Of a stretch of DNA of 64,000 bases, positions 43,302-52,245 are shown piece after piece. Both the position numbers and the translations under genes were made by a program. Every line of letters starts with the position of its first letter. Position 1 is the first letter of the stretch. The notes beneath the pieces are model-generated. The model was not told the DNA's origin. It worked only from the letters and a program-made list of their open reading frames with translations, and searched no databases. Origin of the DNA: Gallibacter intestinalis (lineage in GTDB: Bacteria; Bacillota; Clostridia; Peptostreptococcales; Anaerovoracaceae); the NCBI RefSeq assembly GCF_014982745.1, contig NZ_JADCKA010000002.1, positions 186,001 to 250,000 of the forward strand, given 5' to 3'.

Positions 43302-44487
43302 CAAGCAGCTTCTTTATACCCTCTTCAAGACCAGAAAGGGAAAGCTCGAACATATCAAACTCATCTCTTATTATATTTATGGTATATGAACCCCAAGCGT
43401 AATTCCAACGCTTTTTAGGGATAGGATTGAGCCATATTTTTTTGCTGAACTTTCTGTCCAGTTTCCTGAGCCACTCTATGCCCGGCTCATTATTAAACAG
43501 TCTCATATCGTTTATACCGCCCACTGTAAGCAGCTCATATGGAGCCATAGCCCCGTCTCCTACAAATATCACCTTGTATTCGCTGTCAAACTTTTTCATA
43601 AGCCACTGGGTTTCTACCCAGTTTCCGTATGTGCATGTAGGATCCTTATACACATGGTCATAAATGCAATTATGAAAAAAGTATACCTGCAAATCCTTAA
43701 AATGATTTGATTTTCTCAATGCCTGAAACAGAGTATTACAAAGGTCGCTGTATCTTCTCATGGAACCATCGCTATCCATAAGAAGCAGTACTTTAACTGT
43801 ATTTTTTCTCGGCTTTTCGTATACCAAAGACAAAAGTCCTGCATTGTCTCCTGTCGCCTTAACGGTGCCTTCCACATCAAGCTCAGTTCTCTGGGCATCT
43901 ACCCTAGACGAATACTGGCGAAGCCTTCTGAATGCCACCTGAAAATCCCTAGAATCCAGCTCGTGGTCCTCTCTAAAGTCTAAAAATCTCCTGTCGCCTG
44001 CCACCTTGACGGCAGATCTATGTCTGCTTTCGCCGCCGATTCTTATACCCTTAGGATTATATCCTCCTCGTCCAAACGGAGAAGTGCCTCCAGTTCCAAT
44101 CCAACGGTTTCCTCCATGGTGAGCCTCGTTTTGTTCAGCCAGTCTTTCCTGAAACATCTTAAGAAGCTCTGCAATGCCTATATCATCAAAATCAATATCG
44201 GGAATGTCATCCAACATCCTTTCGATTTCTCCATCGGCAAGCCACTTCCATACGTCCTCAGGAAGCTCCTCAAATTCTTTGATATTTTTAAAATATAGAG
44301 CAAAAACCTTGTCAAGGGTATCGTAATCCGCTTCACTTTTAACTAAAATACAGCGACAAAGATGATAAAAACCCGTCAAAGTCGAATTACCAAGATCCAT
44401 TTCCAGGGCCTGCATAAGACTCATCCACTCCTGCATGGACACCTTAAGGCCATAGGAACGCAGCAGATTAAAAAATCCTAAAAACAT
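43294..44487 (-). CDS. VWA domain protein, CoxE-like
   Basis: The 397-residue protein has a helical N-terminal half and a C-terminal von Willebrand A domain with a metal-ion site (LLMDSDGSMRRYSDL near 235). The CoxE family is usually paired with a MoxR ATPase, and here the MoxR gene is directly upstream with a 10-bp overlap. Such pairs act as metal-insertion or assembly chaperones; in carboxydotrophs they mature CO dehydrogenase. No target enzyme gene is adjacent. The middle region is rich in Gly, Arg and His (HHGGNRWIGTGGTSPFGRGG) and probably flexible. Confidence 0.88.
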   Translation of the reverse strand: MFLGFFNLLRSYGLKVSMQEWMSLMQALEMDLGNSTLTGFYHLCRCILVKSEADYDTLDKVFALYFKNIKEFEELPEDVWKWLADGEIERMLDDIPDIDFDDIGIAELLKMFQERLAEQNEAHHGGNRWIGTGGTSPFGRGGYNPKGIRIGGESRHRSAVKVAGDRRFLDFREDHELDSRDFQVAFRRLRQYSSRVDAQRTELDVEGTVKATGDNAGLLSLVYEKPRKNTVKVLLLMDSDGSMRRYSDLCNTLFQALRKSNHFKDLQVYFFHNCIYDHVYKDPTCTYGNWVETQWLMKKFDSEYKVIFVGDGAMAPYELLTVGGINDMRLFNNEPGIEWLRKLDRKFSKKIWLNPIPKKRWNYAWGSYTINIIRDEFDMFELSLSGLEEGIKKLLVR

Positions 44488-45311
44488 CGCTTACCACCAT
44501 CTGTCAGATCAATATCCTGATTTTTCTTTAAAAGAACCCCTATAAACGGAATTCTGTGCTCCAGCACCTTCGGATCTATACCGCTTATAATAAGTGCCTG
44601 TATCCAGTCCAAAAGCTCAGATGTGCTTGGCTTTTTAGCAATGTCCCTTACACTTCTAAGCTTATAAAAGGCCTTCATGGCATTGTCGCACAGCTTTTGG
44701 TCTATGTCCTTAAAATGAACTCTTATAATTTCTTCCATTTTGTTTAATGAAGGGAATTCAATGTAATGGAAGATGCATCTTCGCAGGAAAGCATCAGGAA
44801 GTTCCTTTTCCGCATTTGAAGTGATAATAACAATAGGTCTGTGCTTTGTTTTAATGGTTTCCTTTGTTTCATGGATATAAAATTCCATCTTATCAAGTTC
44901 CCACAAAAGGTCATTAGGAAACTCCAAATCAGCCTTATCTATTTCGTCGATAAGAAGCACTGTCTGTACATCGGAAGCAAAGGCTTCGCCTAATTTGCCA
45001 AGCTTAATGTACTGCTTTATATCAGCTACATCCCCTTCTCCGAACTGAGAATCATAAAGTCGCTGTACCGTATCATACACATAAAGTCCGTCCTGAGCTT
45101 TTGTAGTTGATTTGATGCTCCACACCAAAAGCGGCATATCCAAAGCCTCGGCAATGGCCTCAGCCAGCATTGTCTTTCCCGTACCCGGCTCACCTTTAAT
45201 AAGCAGCGGCTTTTCCAATGCAATGGCAACATTTACTGCATTTGCCAGCTCATCTGATACAACATAATTTTCACTTCCTTCAAAGGTAATCATCTTTTTT
45301 TCTTCACTCAT
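44478..45311 (-). CDS. MoxR family AAA+ ATPase
   Basis: The 277-residue ATPase has Walker A (GEPGTGKTMLAEAIAEAL near 41-58), Walker B (VLLIDEIDKAD near 120) and a sensor region (ITSNAEKELPDAFLRRC). MoxR proteins work with VWA partners to remodel or load cofactors into target proteins. The stop overlaps the start of the VWA gene by 10 bp, which signals coupled translation. The pair is transcribed away from the LysO genes, 46 nt downstream of them. Confidence 0.93.
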   Translation of the reverse strand: MSEEKKMITFEGSENYVVSDELANAVNVAIALEKPLLIKGEPGTGKTMLAEAIAEALDMPLLVWSIKSTTKAQDGLYVYDTVQRLYDSQFGEGDVADIKQYIKLGKLGEAFASDVQTVLLIDEIDKADLEFPNDLLWELDKMEFYIHETKETIKTKHRPIVIITSNAEKELPDAFLRRCIFHYIEFPSLNKMEEIIRVHFKDIDQKLCDNAMKAFYKLRSVRDIAKKPSTSELLDWIQALIISGIDPKVLEHRIPFIGVLLKKNQDIDLTDGGKRCF

Positions 45312-45357
45312 GCTTTACTCCTCGTCTATCAATTAAATTAGCTTTCACCAAAATATG

Positions 45358-45951
45358 TTACATACCTATAAAGAGCGGTACCAAAATCGGCACTGATGCA
45401 CTTAAAACAGTTCCCGTAACAAAGGAATATACCACCATATCAGCTCCTGCGGATTTTTCCACAATCGGCAGGCACACATCCATGGCCGCAGCTCCCGGAA
45501 GGGAAACGCATTCGATATACCCTATCCTCTTGGCAACCACCGGTATCAATATTATACCAAACATCTCACGAAATACATTATACATAAATGACATGGCAGA
45601 AATCTCAGCGCTGTAAGGGTCCAAAAGCAACGGCGCCAAAGTATACCATCCAAAACCTGAGCCTACGGCCATTGCTTCAGGCATCGTAACGGAAAAGAAC
45701 AGACTTCCAACTGCTGCTCCTGCTAGAGTACCAACAATAACTGCCAGTGGGAATGCCAATATCCTGGCTCCTGCCTTTTTAAGATTTTGCCAAGCTGTAC
45801 CTTCTCTGCCTATATCTACTCCTACAAAGAAAAGCAGCGCACTCAGTCCTCCGATAACCACATACTCTGTTGCGCCCATCCACGAATCAGGCATAAACAG
45901 ATATCCGAGAATACCGCCGACAACAACCGATATAAGAACTATTTTAGTCAT
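45358..45951 (-). CDS. LysO-like exporter, C-terminal half (split gene)
   Basis: The 197-residue protein has about six membrane segments and corresponds to the C-terminal part of LysO (YbjE), including VGVDIGREGTAWQNL, GSGFGWYTLAPLLLDPYSAE and the GAAAMDVCLPIVEKSAG motif. E. coli LysO (about 300 aa) is one protein, but here the N-terminal portion is a separate gene directly upstream with an 8-bp overlap. Both frames have normal codon use and no sign of decay, so they probably form a two-part exporter of lysine or an analogue. Start chosen at ATG 45951. Confidence 0.82.
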   Translation of the reverse strand: MTKIVLISVVVGGILGYLFMPDSWMGATEYVVIGGLSALLFFVGVDIGREGTAWQNLKKAGARILAFPLAVIVGTLAGAAVGSLFFSVTMPEAMAVGSGFGWYTLAPLLLDPYSAEISAMSFMYNVFREMFGIILIPVVAKRIGYIECVSLPGAAAMDVCLPIVEKSAGADMVVYSFVTGTVLSASVPILVPLFIGM

Positions 45952-46246
45952 CGCCTCGCACTCCTTTCCTGTTAAAGCCCATAAGCTTACGAACAGCAAA
46001 GATGGCGGCTACGCTGCCTGCCATGCAAAATAATGCCAGCACAAAAGCAGATAAACCGATTTCCCCTAAAGAGCCTATAACCTGTTCATTTGCTCCTATC
46101 CTTGCGCCCATGGTTCCAAGAAGTATAATCAGAAGTATCGTCTGAACCTTTCCGGACCATTTGAACTCAATATTTTTCTTTCTCATTGCCGTACCGACAA
46201 TGCCGCCTATGAAACAGCAGAATATGTAAAAAGCTAAAAGCTTCAT
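45944..46246 (-). CDS. LysO-like exporter, N-terminal half (split gene)
   Basis: The 100-residue protein has three membrane segments and matches the DUF340 N-terminal portion of LysO (FIGGIVGTAMR, LLIILLGTMGARIGANEQV). It ends in a basic stretch and overlaps the C-terminal half by 8 bp, which puts the second gene in a different frame. It starts 2 nt after the alkD-like gene. A sequencing error joining the halves is possible but unlikely given the second gene's own start. Confidence 0.8.
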   Translation of the reverse strand: MKLLAFYIFCCFIGGIVGTAMRKKNIEFKWSGKVQTILLIILLGTMGARIGANEQVIGSLGEIGLSAFVLALFCMAGSVAAIFAVRKLMGFNRKGVRGDD

Positions 46247-46248
46247 TT

Positions 46249-46974
46249 TTACCTCCTGTAATTTTGAAGTTCTTTTTTAGTTTCGGCATCCACCCTATAG
46301 GACTCTCTTATCTTCTGAATTGTTTTGTTATGCGTAACAACATCCAGGCTGCCTGTCTTTATCACTTCCATAGTTTTTTCCGGAAATTTAACAAAGCATA
46401 CGGAAAGTGCCCATGCCACTGCCATCATGGCATAATAGTCGTCGGTTTTTGCCTTTTGCATTTCTAAAAGCACCCGGTCGATATATTCCTCATCGATAAA
46501 CCAGTCCATGAGCATTACGACGCCAAACCTGATATAGTATTCTCTATTATCTTCAAGGTACTTTTTAAGGAAAGGCCATGCTTCTTGCTGATGCCTTGCT
46601 ATGACTTTCATGGATGCACAGGCTCCGTCGCAGACGGCCCAGTTATCTATCAGCGGCACAAATCTCCTCGCAAGGTTTTCCCATGTATCATAATCTTTTA
46701 TCGTCATGCCCATGAGAATGCCGCATATTACCCTTTCTTCGTAATATAGCGGTTCTTTACCTGCCTCCGCGATTTCAAGGATGTTTTCTATAACTTGGTT
46801 TGCCTCACCATCCTTTACTATTTGCTTCATATATTTACGAAGCTGCGGCATCCTGACACCGATAAATAGATCCTTATCTGCGCCCGGTATAAGTTTGGTA
46901 TGAAAATCTCTGTATTTTAAATCTTGCAAATCACGCAGATTTTCTAAAACCTTATTTCTAAGTAAGATGTCCAT
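46249..46974 (-). CDS. DNA alkylation repair protein, AlkD family
   Basis: The 241-residue, all-helical protein fits the ALK/HEAT-repeat DNA glycosylases: GVRMPQLRKYMKQIVK, the YYEERVICGILMG segment, VPLIDNWAVCDGAC and FGVVMLMDWF are characteristic. It removes bulky cationic alkylated bases. It starts an operon with the split lysO genes (2-nt gap). The AGGAGG site is present. No SOS box is visible upstream. Confidence 0.9.
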   Translation of the reverse strand: MDILLRNKVLENLRDLQDLKYRDFHTKLIPGADKDLFIGVRMPQLRKYMKQIVKDGEANQVIENILEIAEAGKEPLYYEERVICGILMGMTIKDYDTWENLARRFVPLIDNWAVCDGACASMKVIARHQQEAWPFLKKYLEDNREYYIRFGVVMLMDWFIDEEYIDRVLLEMQKAKTDDYYAMMAVAWALSVCFVKFPEKTMEVIKTGSLDVVTHNKTIQKIRESYRVDAETKKELQNYRR

Positions 46975-47055
46975 AAGTATAGGTCCTCCTAAAGTAATAC
47001 AGAGATAATTATATCTTATTTTTTACCTTTAGACTATGTACATTTTAACCTCAGG

Positions 47056-47064
47056 TGTTATAAT
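47056..47064 (+). promoter_or_regulatory. Extended -10 promoter for tRNA-Pro
   Basis: TGTTATAAT lies 24 nt upstream of the tRNA 5' end. No good -35 box is visible. Confidence 0.55.
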
Positions 47065-47087
47065 AAATTTGTTGTAATTAAATACTT

Positions 47088-47163
47088 CGGGGTGTAGCGC
47101 AGCTGGTAGCGCGCTGCGTTCGGGACGCAGAAGCCGCGAGTTCGAGTCTCGCCACTCCGACCA
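47088..47163 (+). tRNA. tRNA-Pro (CGG)
   Basis: The 76-nt sequence folds as a full cloverleaf: acceptor arms CGGGGTG and CACTCCG (one G-U), an anticodon loop TTCGGGA with anticodon CGG at 47121-47123, and the T-arm GTTCGAGTC. The CCA end is encoded. It reads CCG codons. Confidence 0.95.
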
Positions 47164-47171
47164 ATTAAAAG

Positions 47172-47203
47172 AACCGCCAACGCTTGAAAATTGGCGGTTT
47201 TTT
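47172..47203. terminator. Bidirectional terminator between the two tRNA genes
   Basis: AACCGCCAA and TTGGCGGTT form a perfect 9-bp stem with a 10-nt loop. TTTTTT follows on the plus strand (after tRNA-Pro) and CTTTTAATT on the minus strand (after tRNA-Arg). Confidence 0.9.
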
Positions 47204-47205
47204 AT

Positions 47206-47281
47206 TGGTGAGACACGAGGGACTCGAACCCCCAACCGACAGATTCGAAGTCTGCGACTCTATCCATTGAGCTAGTGTCCC
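47206..47281 (-). tRNA. tRNA-Arg (TCG)
   Basis: On the minus strand the acceptor arms are GGGACAC and GTGTCTC (one G-U), the anticodon loop is CTTCGAA with anticodon TCG at 47246-47248, and the T-arm has GTTCGAGTC. CCA is encoded. It reads CGA codons. No separate promoter is obvious and mrp lies upstream on the same strand. Confidence 0.93.
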
Positions 47282-47288
47282 ATATATG

Positions 47289-47314
47289 GGGATACCAAAT
47301 GGCATCCCTTTTTT
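47289..47314 (+). terminator. Terminator-like hairpin beyond the tRNA pair
   Basis: GGGATACCA and TGGCATCCC pair with one mismatch, and TTTTTT follows on the plus strand. It may be a back-up stop for tRNA-Pro readthrough. On the minus strand it lies between mrp and tRNA-Arg without a T run. Confidence 0.55.
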
Positions 47315-47327
47315 AATTGTTAATATC

Positions 47328-48164
47328 CTATTTTTCAGGAAGCATCTTAAGGAGCATTTCTGCCACCTTTTCAAGCCAGTTTCCTTCAAATCTTTCAATC
47401 TGTCCTGCGTCGCAAAGTGCAGTGAGCTTAGGATCGATTGGAAGTCTTCCTAAAATATCAAGGCCGTGTTTATCAGCTATTGCTTCAAGATTGCTTTCGC
47501 CAAATACACTGATTTTCTTTCCGCAGTCAGGGCACTGAATATAGCTCATGTTTTCTATTACGCCCAGTACAGGAATGTTCATCAGTTCAGCCATCTTAAC
47601 AGCCTTTTCAACAATCATTGATACCAGATCCTGAGGTGTTGTAACGATTATGATACCGTCAACAGGCAGTGACTGGAACACTGTAAGAGGCACATCGCCT
47701 GTTCCCGGAGGCATATCAACAAACATATAGTCAACATCGCCCCACATAACATCTGTCCAGAACTGTTCAACAACTCCGCCGATAACCGGACCTCTCCAAA
47801 CTACAGGATCTGTAGGGTTTTCCAGGATAAGGTTTGTAGAAACCATCTTGATGCCTGTTGCAGATTCTGCAGGAAAGATACCTTCCTCGTTGGCTGCCAC
47901 CTGTCCGCCTACGCCAAACATCTTAGGAATCGAAGGGCCTGTTACATCGGCGTCAAGAATTGCTGTCTTGTATTCACATCTTGAAGCGATTACGGAAGCA
48001 AGTCCTGTTACCAGAGATTTACCTACGCCGCCCTTACCGCTGACAACGGCTATAACCTTCTTTATATCACTTTTTTCGTGCGGTTTTTTGAGAAAAGATT
48101 CCGCTGTTCTTTCTGAGCAGTCTGCGCTGCAGCTGCTGCAGTCATGATTACACTGTTCGCTCAT
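47328..48164 (-). CDS. mrp: Mrp/NBP35-type Fe-S cluster carrier ATPase
   Basis: The 278-residue P-loop ATPase has the deviant Walker A SGKGGVGKS near 42-50, the PSIPKMFG and VDMPPGTGD motifs, and the CPDC pair near 216-219 that binds the bridging [4Fe-4S] cluster. The N-terminus adds four cysteines (CNHDCSSCSADC) like Nbp35, which could hold another cluster. It delivers Fe-S clusters to apoproteins in the cytosol. A good promoter and a 16-bp palindrome lie upstream; tRNA-Arg is downstream on the same strand. Confidence 0.94.
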   Translation of the reverse strand: MSEQCNHDCSSCSADCSERTAESFLKKPHEKSDIKKVIAVVSGKGGVGKSLVTGLASVIASRCEYKTAILDADVTGPSIPKMFGVGGQVAANEEGIFPAESATGIKMVSTNLILENPTDPVVWRGPVIGGVVEQFWTDVMWGDVDYMFVDMPPGTGDVPLTVFQSLPVDGIIIVTTPQDLVSMIVEKAVKMAELMNIPVLGVIENMSYIQCPDCGKKISVFGESNLEAIADKHGLDILGRLPIDPKLTALCDAGQIERFEGNWLEKVAEMLLKMLPEK

Positions 48165-48189
48165 TTTATTATCTCCTCTTTATTTTTAA

Positions 48190-48205
48190 ATATAAGTGCT
48201 TATAT
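48190..48205. repeat. Palindrome in the mrp leader
   Basis: ATATAAG and CTTATAT flank a 2-bp centre between the promoter and the mrp ribosome site. It could be an operator; no T run follows. Confidence 0.4.
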
Positions 48206-48222
48206 ATTTCGTCGCAAAAATA

Positions 48223-48251
48223 AGTTTAACACTTTAAAAATCCATCGTCAA
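48223..48251 (-). promoter_or_regulatory. Promoter for mrp
   Basis: Minus-strand TTGACG (48246-48251) and TAAACT (48223-48228) have a 17-nt spacer, with TGT forming an extended -10. Confidence 0.65.
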
Positions 48252-48260
48252 CAAAACCCA

Positions 48261-49160
48261 TTACTTATCCTCGTGGATATCCTTAAAGCCCTTACCGTTG
48301 GCCCACACGTTTTCGACACGAATTGATGAAACAAATGCTGTAGGATCTGTTTCCGCCAGTTTTTTCTTTAACTCAATGCTTTCCCTCGGCGAGCAATATA
48401 CCCTTATCTTGGTATATCTATCCTTAGTATATTCGCCGATAACCTTTTCCGTGGTGACACCTCTATGCATATCATCCATAACGAAGTCTATAATCTGCTC
48501 TGCCATATCCTTTGTTATGATTTCAACCTGAACTATCTTTGACTCAAAACCAAATATAACAGTGTCTATGGTCTTTGAAATTATCAGCTGAGTTATAAGG
48601 GCATAAAGGGCTATATTGCGTCCAAAGATAAAAGCTGAAACTATTATTACCGCCGCATCTATGGTAACCATTATTTTACCTTGAGGTATCTGTGGAAGCA
48701 GCTTCTTTCGTATTATTTTCGCTATGCCGTCTGTTCCGCTAAAGCAGTATCCTCTCCAAATTACGATGCCGCTGCTAATACCGGAAAACACACCGCAAAA
48801 TACAGCTGCCAAAATTACATCCTTACCTTCCAAAAGAGAAAGATTTAATTTTTCAAACACCACCATAACTGTCGGGTACATGATGGAAAGGATAATCGTC
48901 TTTCTTGCTTCCTTCCATCCTAAAAATATGGTCAAAATTATGAGAATTGCAATGGAAGCCATATAGTAAATCACGGAAAAGTTAAGATTTACATAATTCT
49001 GTATTATACGAACTATGCCAGTCAAGCCACCGCTGGTAAGTCCGTTTGGCAACATTATGGACACTGTGGAAAATGTACCAAAGCAGCATGCTGCCAATAA
49101 GAACAGCATATCTATCGTAGTATCCTTTACTTTTTTTCTTTTGTTTTCCTTATCTTTCAT
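48261..49160 (-). CDS. YitT family membrane protein (DUF161 and DUF2179)
   Basis: The 299-residue protein has five or six membrane segments (about 15-190) followed by a cytosolic DUF2179 domain (about 205-290) with VQVEIITKDMAEQIIDFV. The GLTSGGLTGIVRI and GTDGIAKII segments are typical YitT loops. Function is not established. It is the last gene of the EamA-to-YitT operon and overlaps the methyltransferase gene by 4 bp. Confidence 0.92.
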   Translation of the reverse strand: MKDKENKRKKVKDTTIDMLFLLAACCFGTFSTVSIMLPNGLTSGGLTGIVRIIQNYVNLNFSVIYYMASIAILIILTIFLGWKEARKTIILSIMYPTVMVVFEKLNLSLLEGKDVILAAVFCGVFSGISSGIVIWRGYCFSGTDGIAKIIRKKLLPQIPQGKIMVTIDAAVIIVSAFIFGRNIALYALITQLIISKTIDTVIFGFESKIVQVEIITKDMAEQIIDFVMDDMHRGVTTEKVIGEYTKDRYTKIRVYCSPRESIELKKKLAETDPTAFVSSIRVENVWANGKGFKDIHEDK

Positions 49161-50455
49161 ATCTCAATCTCCCTTTCGGAAAAGTTGCCGAATACATCGG
49201 CTGCGAGTATATGTATTTTATTTCCCTTTAAAGCCTGAACAGATATTTCTTCTGGCATTCTGCCCTCTGCACTGCCCATATCATATCTGTTTTTATGAAT
49301 TTTTCCGTCGGAGTCTGTGTCAAGACTTACATATGTTATAAGGTCTCTCGGACTGTTTACCGCCGTCTCATTTACAATTTTTAGACTGTCCGAATCCACA
49401 TCCTCCACAGTCGCCGGAGTATAACCTGTAAGCCTTAATACTCCATTCTCATAGGCTGCGGATATTTCACCGATGCCGCTAGCTGCATCTTCTTCCTTAA
49501 TAACCTTATACGAACTGTCATGGCCGGCAATTCTTGAAAGGCTCATGGCAATTGACATGGGATTTTTATCGCCGCACACCCATCGCCTGCCGCTTTTTAC
49601 TGCCGCCGCAGCAGTGGTGCCAGAGCCTGAAAACATATCACATACGATGTCGCCCTCATCAGTAAAGGCTTCTATCAGCCGCTTCAAAAGCTTTTCCGGC
49701 TTCTGGGTAGCGTATCCAACTCTTTCTGACGAAGTACGACCTACCGCATCCATTTCCCATACATCCTTTGCGTTTACAATTGTGTACCAGCCCTTTTCGT
49801 CCTGAAACTCCTCAACACCTTTAAATCTGTAGGGCTTAAATCCTCTGTTATATGATTTTTCTTTTATCGCTCTGAATTTATACTGTGGCGTTTTTCCGTA
49901 AATAAGCAGATTGTCGTGTTTTCTGGCAAATCTTTTTGAGCTGCTGCCTCCGGATTTATAGCTCCAGATTACCTCATTTATGAAATTATCTGCACCAAAT
50001 ATTTCATCCATCACAAGCCTTGCATAATGCACCGCATGCCAGTCCAGATGCACCACAATCACGCCATCATCCTTAAGCAGCTCCTTCATGGCAAAAAGCT
50101 GCACCACCATTTCGTTGATATAATTGGAAATATCGTTTCCCCATCTATCGTCGTAAGCATGAACTTTTACATTTTTGTTTTTTCCATCTGCACAGCGAAT
50201 TTTAAGGGCTGCCTTGTAATCACTTTTAGAAAAGAATGGCGGATCTGCATATATCATCTGCACTTTGCCTGCATACCCTACTTGCGCTAAATATGGCAAT
50301 GATTTTCTGTTGTCCGACCATATAAGCAGTGAACTTAGCGCACTTTTATCTTCGCTGCCGCTTTCCATGATAGTCTTAAAACTGCCTTTATTTAGTTTTT
50401 TATATTCCTCATATGCACTGCAAAAAATCCGAGGAAGCTCATTTATCATGCTCAT
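49157..50455 (-). CDS. Orphan DNA methyltransferase (N4/N6, beta-type motif order)
   Basis: The 432-residue protein has the catalytic motif IV as DPPF at 71-74, and the SAM motif I as DMFSGSGTT near 260. This order, catalysis before SAM binding, marks the beta group of N6-adenine or N4-cytosine methyltransferases. The TRD lies between. After residue 300 there is an extra region of about 130 residues, predicted beta-rich ([35 protein letters not shown]), that I cannot assign. No restriction enzyme or specificity gene is near. It overlaps ygiQ and yitT by 4 bp each, so it is embedded in a coupled operon. Confidence 0.88.
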   Translation of the reverse strand: MSMINELPRIFCSAYEEYKKLNKGSFKTIMESGSEDKSALSSLLIWSDNRKSLPYLAQVGYAGKVQMIYADPPFFSKSDYKAALKIRCADGKNKNVKVHAYDDRWGNDISNYINEMVVQLFAMKELLKDDGVIVVHLDWHAVHYARLVMDEIFGADNFINEVIWSYKSGGSSSKRFARKHDNLLIYGKTPQYKFRAIKEKSYNRGFKPYRFKGVEEFQDEKGWYTIVNAKDVWEMDAVGRTSSERVGYATQKPEKLLKRLIEAFTDEGDIVCDMFSGSGTTAAAAVKSGRRWVCGDKNPMSIAMSLSRIAGHDSSYKVIKEEDAASGIGEISAAYENGVLRLTGYTPATVEDVDSDSLKIVNETAVNSPRDLITYVSLDTDSDGKIHKNRYDMGSAEGRMPEEISVQALKGNKIHILAADVFGNFSEREIEI

Positions 50456-52245
50456 CTCTTTGCACCTCTGCTTTTTTTAGGAGGATAAAAAACATCGATA
50501 AGGTCTTTTCTTCCCGCTTTTACAAGAGCCTTTTTGACAGTCTGCATGTTTTCTCTCTTATGGAAATGCATAAGGGCTCTTTGCATTTTCTTTTCTTCCA
50601 TATTCTTTGCCACATAGACCTTTTTCATGGTAAAAGGGTCCATTTCCGTATAGTACATGGTAGTGGCAAGGGTTCCCGGTGTCGGATAAAAATCCTGTAC
50701 CTGATCGGGGATAAAGCCGCTTTTTTTAAGATAAAGGGCCAAATCAATTGCATCAGAAAGCTCAGAGCCTGGATGTGATGAAATAAGATACGGGATTAGA
50801 TACTGCTTTTTACCAAGCTTTTTATTTGTCTTTGTATATAAATCTGTAAACTCATCAAATACCCTTCTGTTTGGCTTTCTCATATATCCCAACACTCGGT
50901 CTGATATATGCTCCGGTGCCACCTTAAGGGTACCGCTGACATGATGCTCACAAAGTTCCTTCATAAAGGACTTGTCCTTATCTGCCATAAGATAGTCGTA
51001 TCTGATACCGCTGCGTATAAACACCTTCTTTACTCCAGAAACGCCTCTCACAGCTCTCAGCACCTTTATGTAATCGCTGTGATCGATAAGCATATTTTCG
51101 CATGGAGAAGGATACAAACAATCCTTGTTTTTACAAACGCCATGCTTAAGCTGTTTTTCGCAGGCAGGATGCCTGAAGTTTGCAGTAGGGCCTCCCACAT
51201 CATGGATATATCCGTGAAAGTCATCAAGCTGTGTGATTTGTTCCGCTTCCTTTACAATGGATTCAACACTCCTTGATCTAACCTGCCTTCCCTGATGATA
51301 TGTTATGGCACAAAAAGCACATCCGCCAAAGCAGCCTCTGCTGCTTACTATGCTGAACTTAACTTCCTTTATGCCCGGTATGCCACCGTCCTTTTCGTAC
51401 ATCGGATGATATGTCCTCTCGTATGGAAGGTCATATATATCGTCAAGTTCATCTCTTTCCAAAGGTGGCTGAGGCGGATTTTGAACTACATAAAGTCCCT
51501 CAGAATACCTTTCTGCTATCTTATGACCGGATATGTGGTCGTTGTTTTTATACTGAGTCATAAAGCTTTTACAGTAAGCAGCCTTATCCTCTGCTATCTC
51601 CTCAAAGGAAGGCAGCAGTACCGTATCATCGTCAACCTCGTGGGCCTTTACGCAGGTTCCAGGAATCCAACCAATAAGAGAAGCATCTATACCTGCTTCC
51701 AGTGCTTCTGCTATCTGAATTACAGCTCTTTCGCCCATGCCGTATATGAGAATATCCGCACCGCTATCTAAAAGGATTGACCTTCTTACCTTGTCGCTCC
51801 AGTAGTCGTAATGACCTAATCTTCTGAGGCTAGCCTCAATGCCTCCGATTATCACAGGCACATCCTTATAGGCTTCTCTGACTCTATTGCCGTATACGAT
51901 AACAGCTCTGTCCGGTCTATATCCTGCTTTACCGCCCGGCGAATAGGCATCTTGCTTACGCCTTCTCTTAAAAACCGAGTAATGGTTTACCATGGAATCC
52001 ACATTACCTGAATTTATAAGAAAGCCCAGTCTAGGCCTTCCAAATCTTTTAAAATCCTCAGTGCTTTTCCAATCCGGCTGTGCCAATATAGCCACCTTAT
52101 ACCCGAATCTTTCAAGTACACGACTAATTATTGCAGTACCAAAAGAAGGATGGTCAACATAAGCATCCCCTGTCACTATGACAAAGTCAACCTGTTGCCA
52201 TCCTCTATCTTCCATATCTTTTTTACTTACAGGCAGAAAACCCAT
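50452..52245 (-). CDS. YgiQ family radical SAM protein
   Basis: The 597-residue protein has a cobalamin-binding-like N-terminal region ([22 protein letters not shown]) and a radical SAM domain with CFGGCAFCA near 315. C-terminal DUF3362-like sequence with the [18 protein letters not shown] segment follows. The family is common and its substrate is unknown. The final residues are basic (KKSRGAKR). It overlaps the BMP lipoprotein gene by one base and the methyltransferase gene by 4 bp. Confidence 0.93.
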   Translation of the reverse strand: MGFLPVSKKDMEDRGWQQVDFVIVTGDAYVDHPSFGTAIISRVLERFGYKVAILAQPDWKSTEDFKRFGRPRLGFLINSGNVDSMVNHYSVFKRRRKQDAYSPGGKAGYRPDRAVIVYGNRVREAYKDVPVIIGGIEASLRRLGHYDYWSDKVRRSILLDSGADILIYGMGERAVIQIAEALEAGIDASLIGWIPGTCVKAHEVDDDTVLLPSFEEIAEDKAAYCKSFMTQYKNNDHISGHKIAERYSEGLYVVQNPPQPPLERDELDDIYDLPYERTYHPMYEKDGGIPGIKEVKFSIVSSRGCFGGCAFCAITYHQGRQVRSRSVESIVKEAEQITQLDDFHGYIHDVGGPTANFRHPACEKQLKHGVCKNKDCLYPSPCENMLIDHSDYIKVLRAVRGVSGVKKVFIRSGIRYDYLMADKDKSFMKELCEHHVSGTLKVAPEHISDRVLGYMRKPNRRVFDEFTDLYTKTNKKLGKKQYLIPYLISSHPGSELSDAIDLALYLKKSGFIPDQVQDFYPTPGTLATTMYYTEMDPFTMKKVYVAKNMEEKKMQRALMHFHKRENMQTVKKALVKAGRKDLIDVFYPPKKSRGAKR

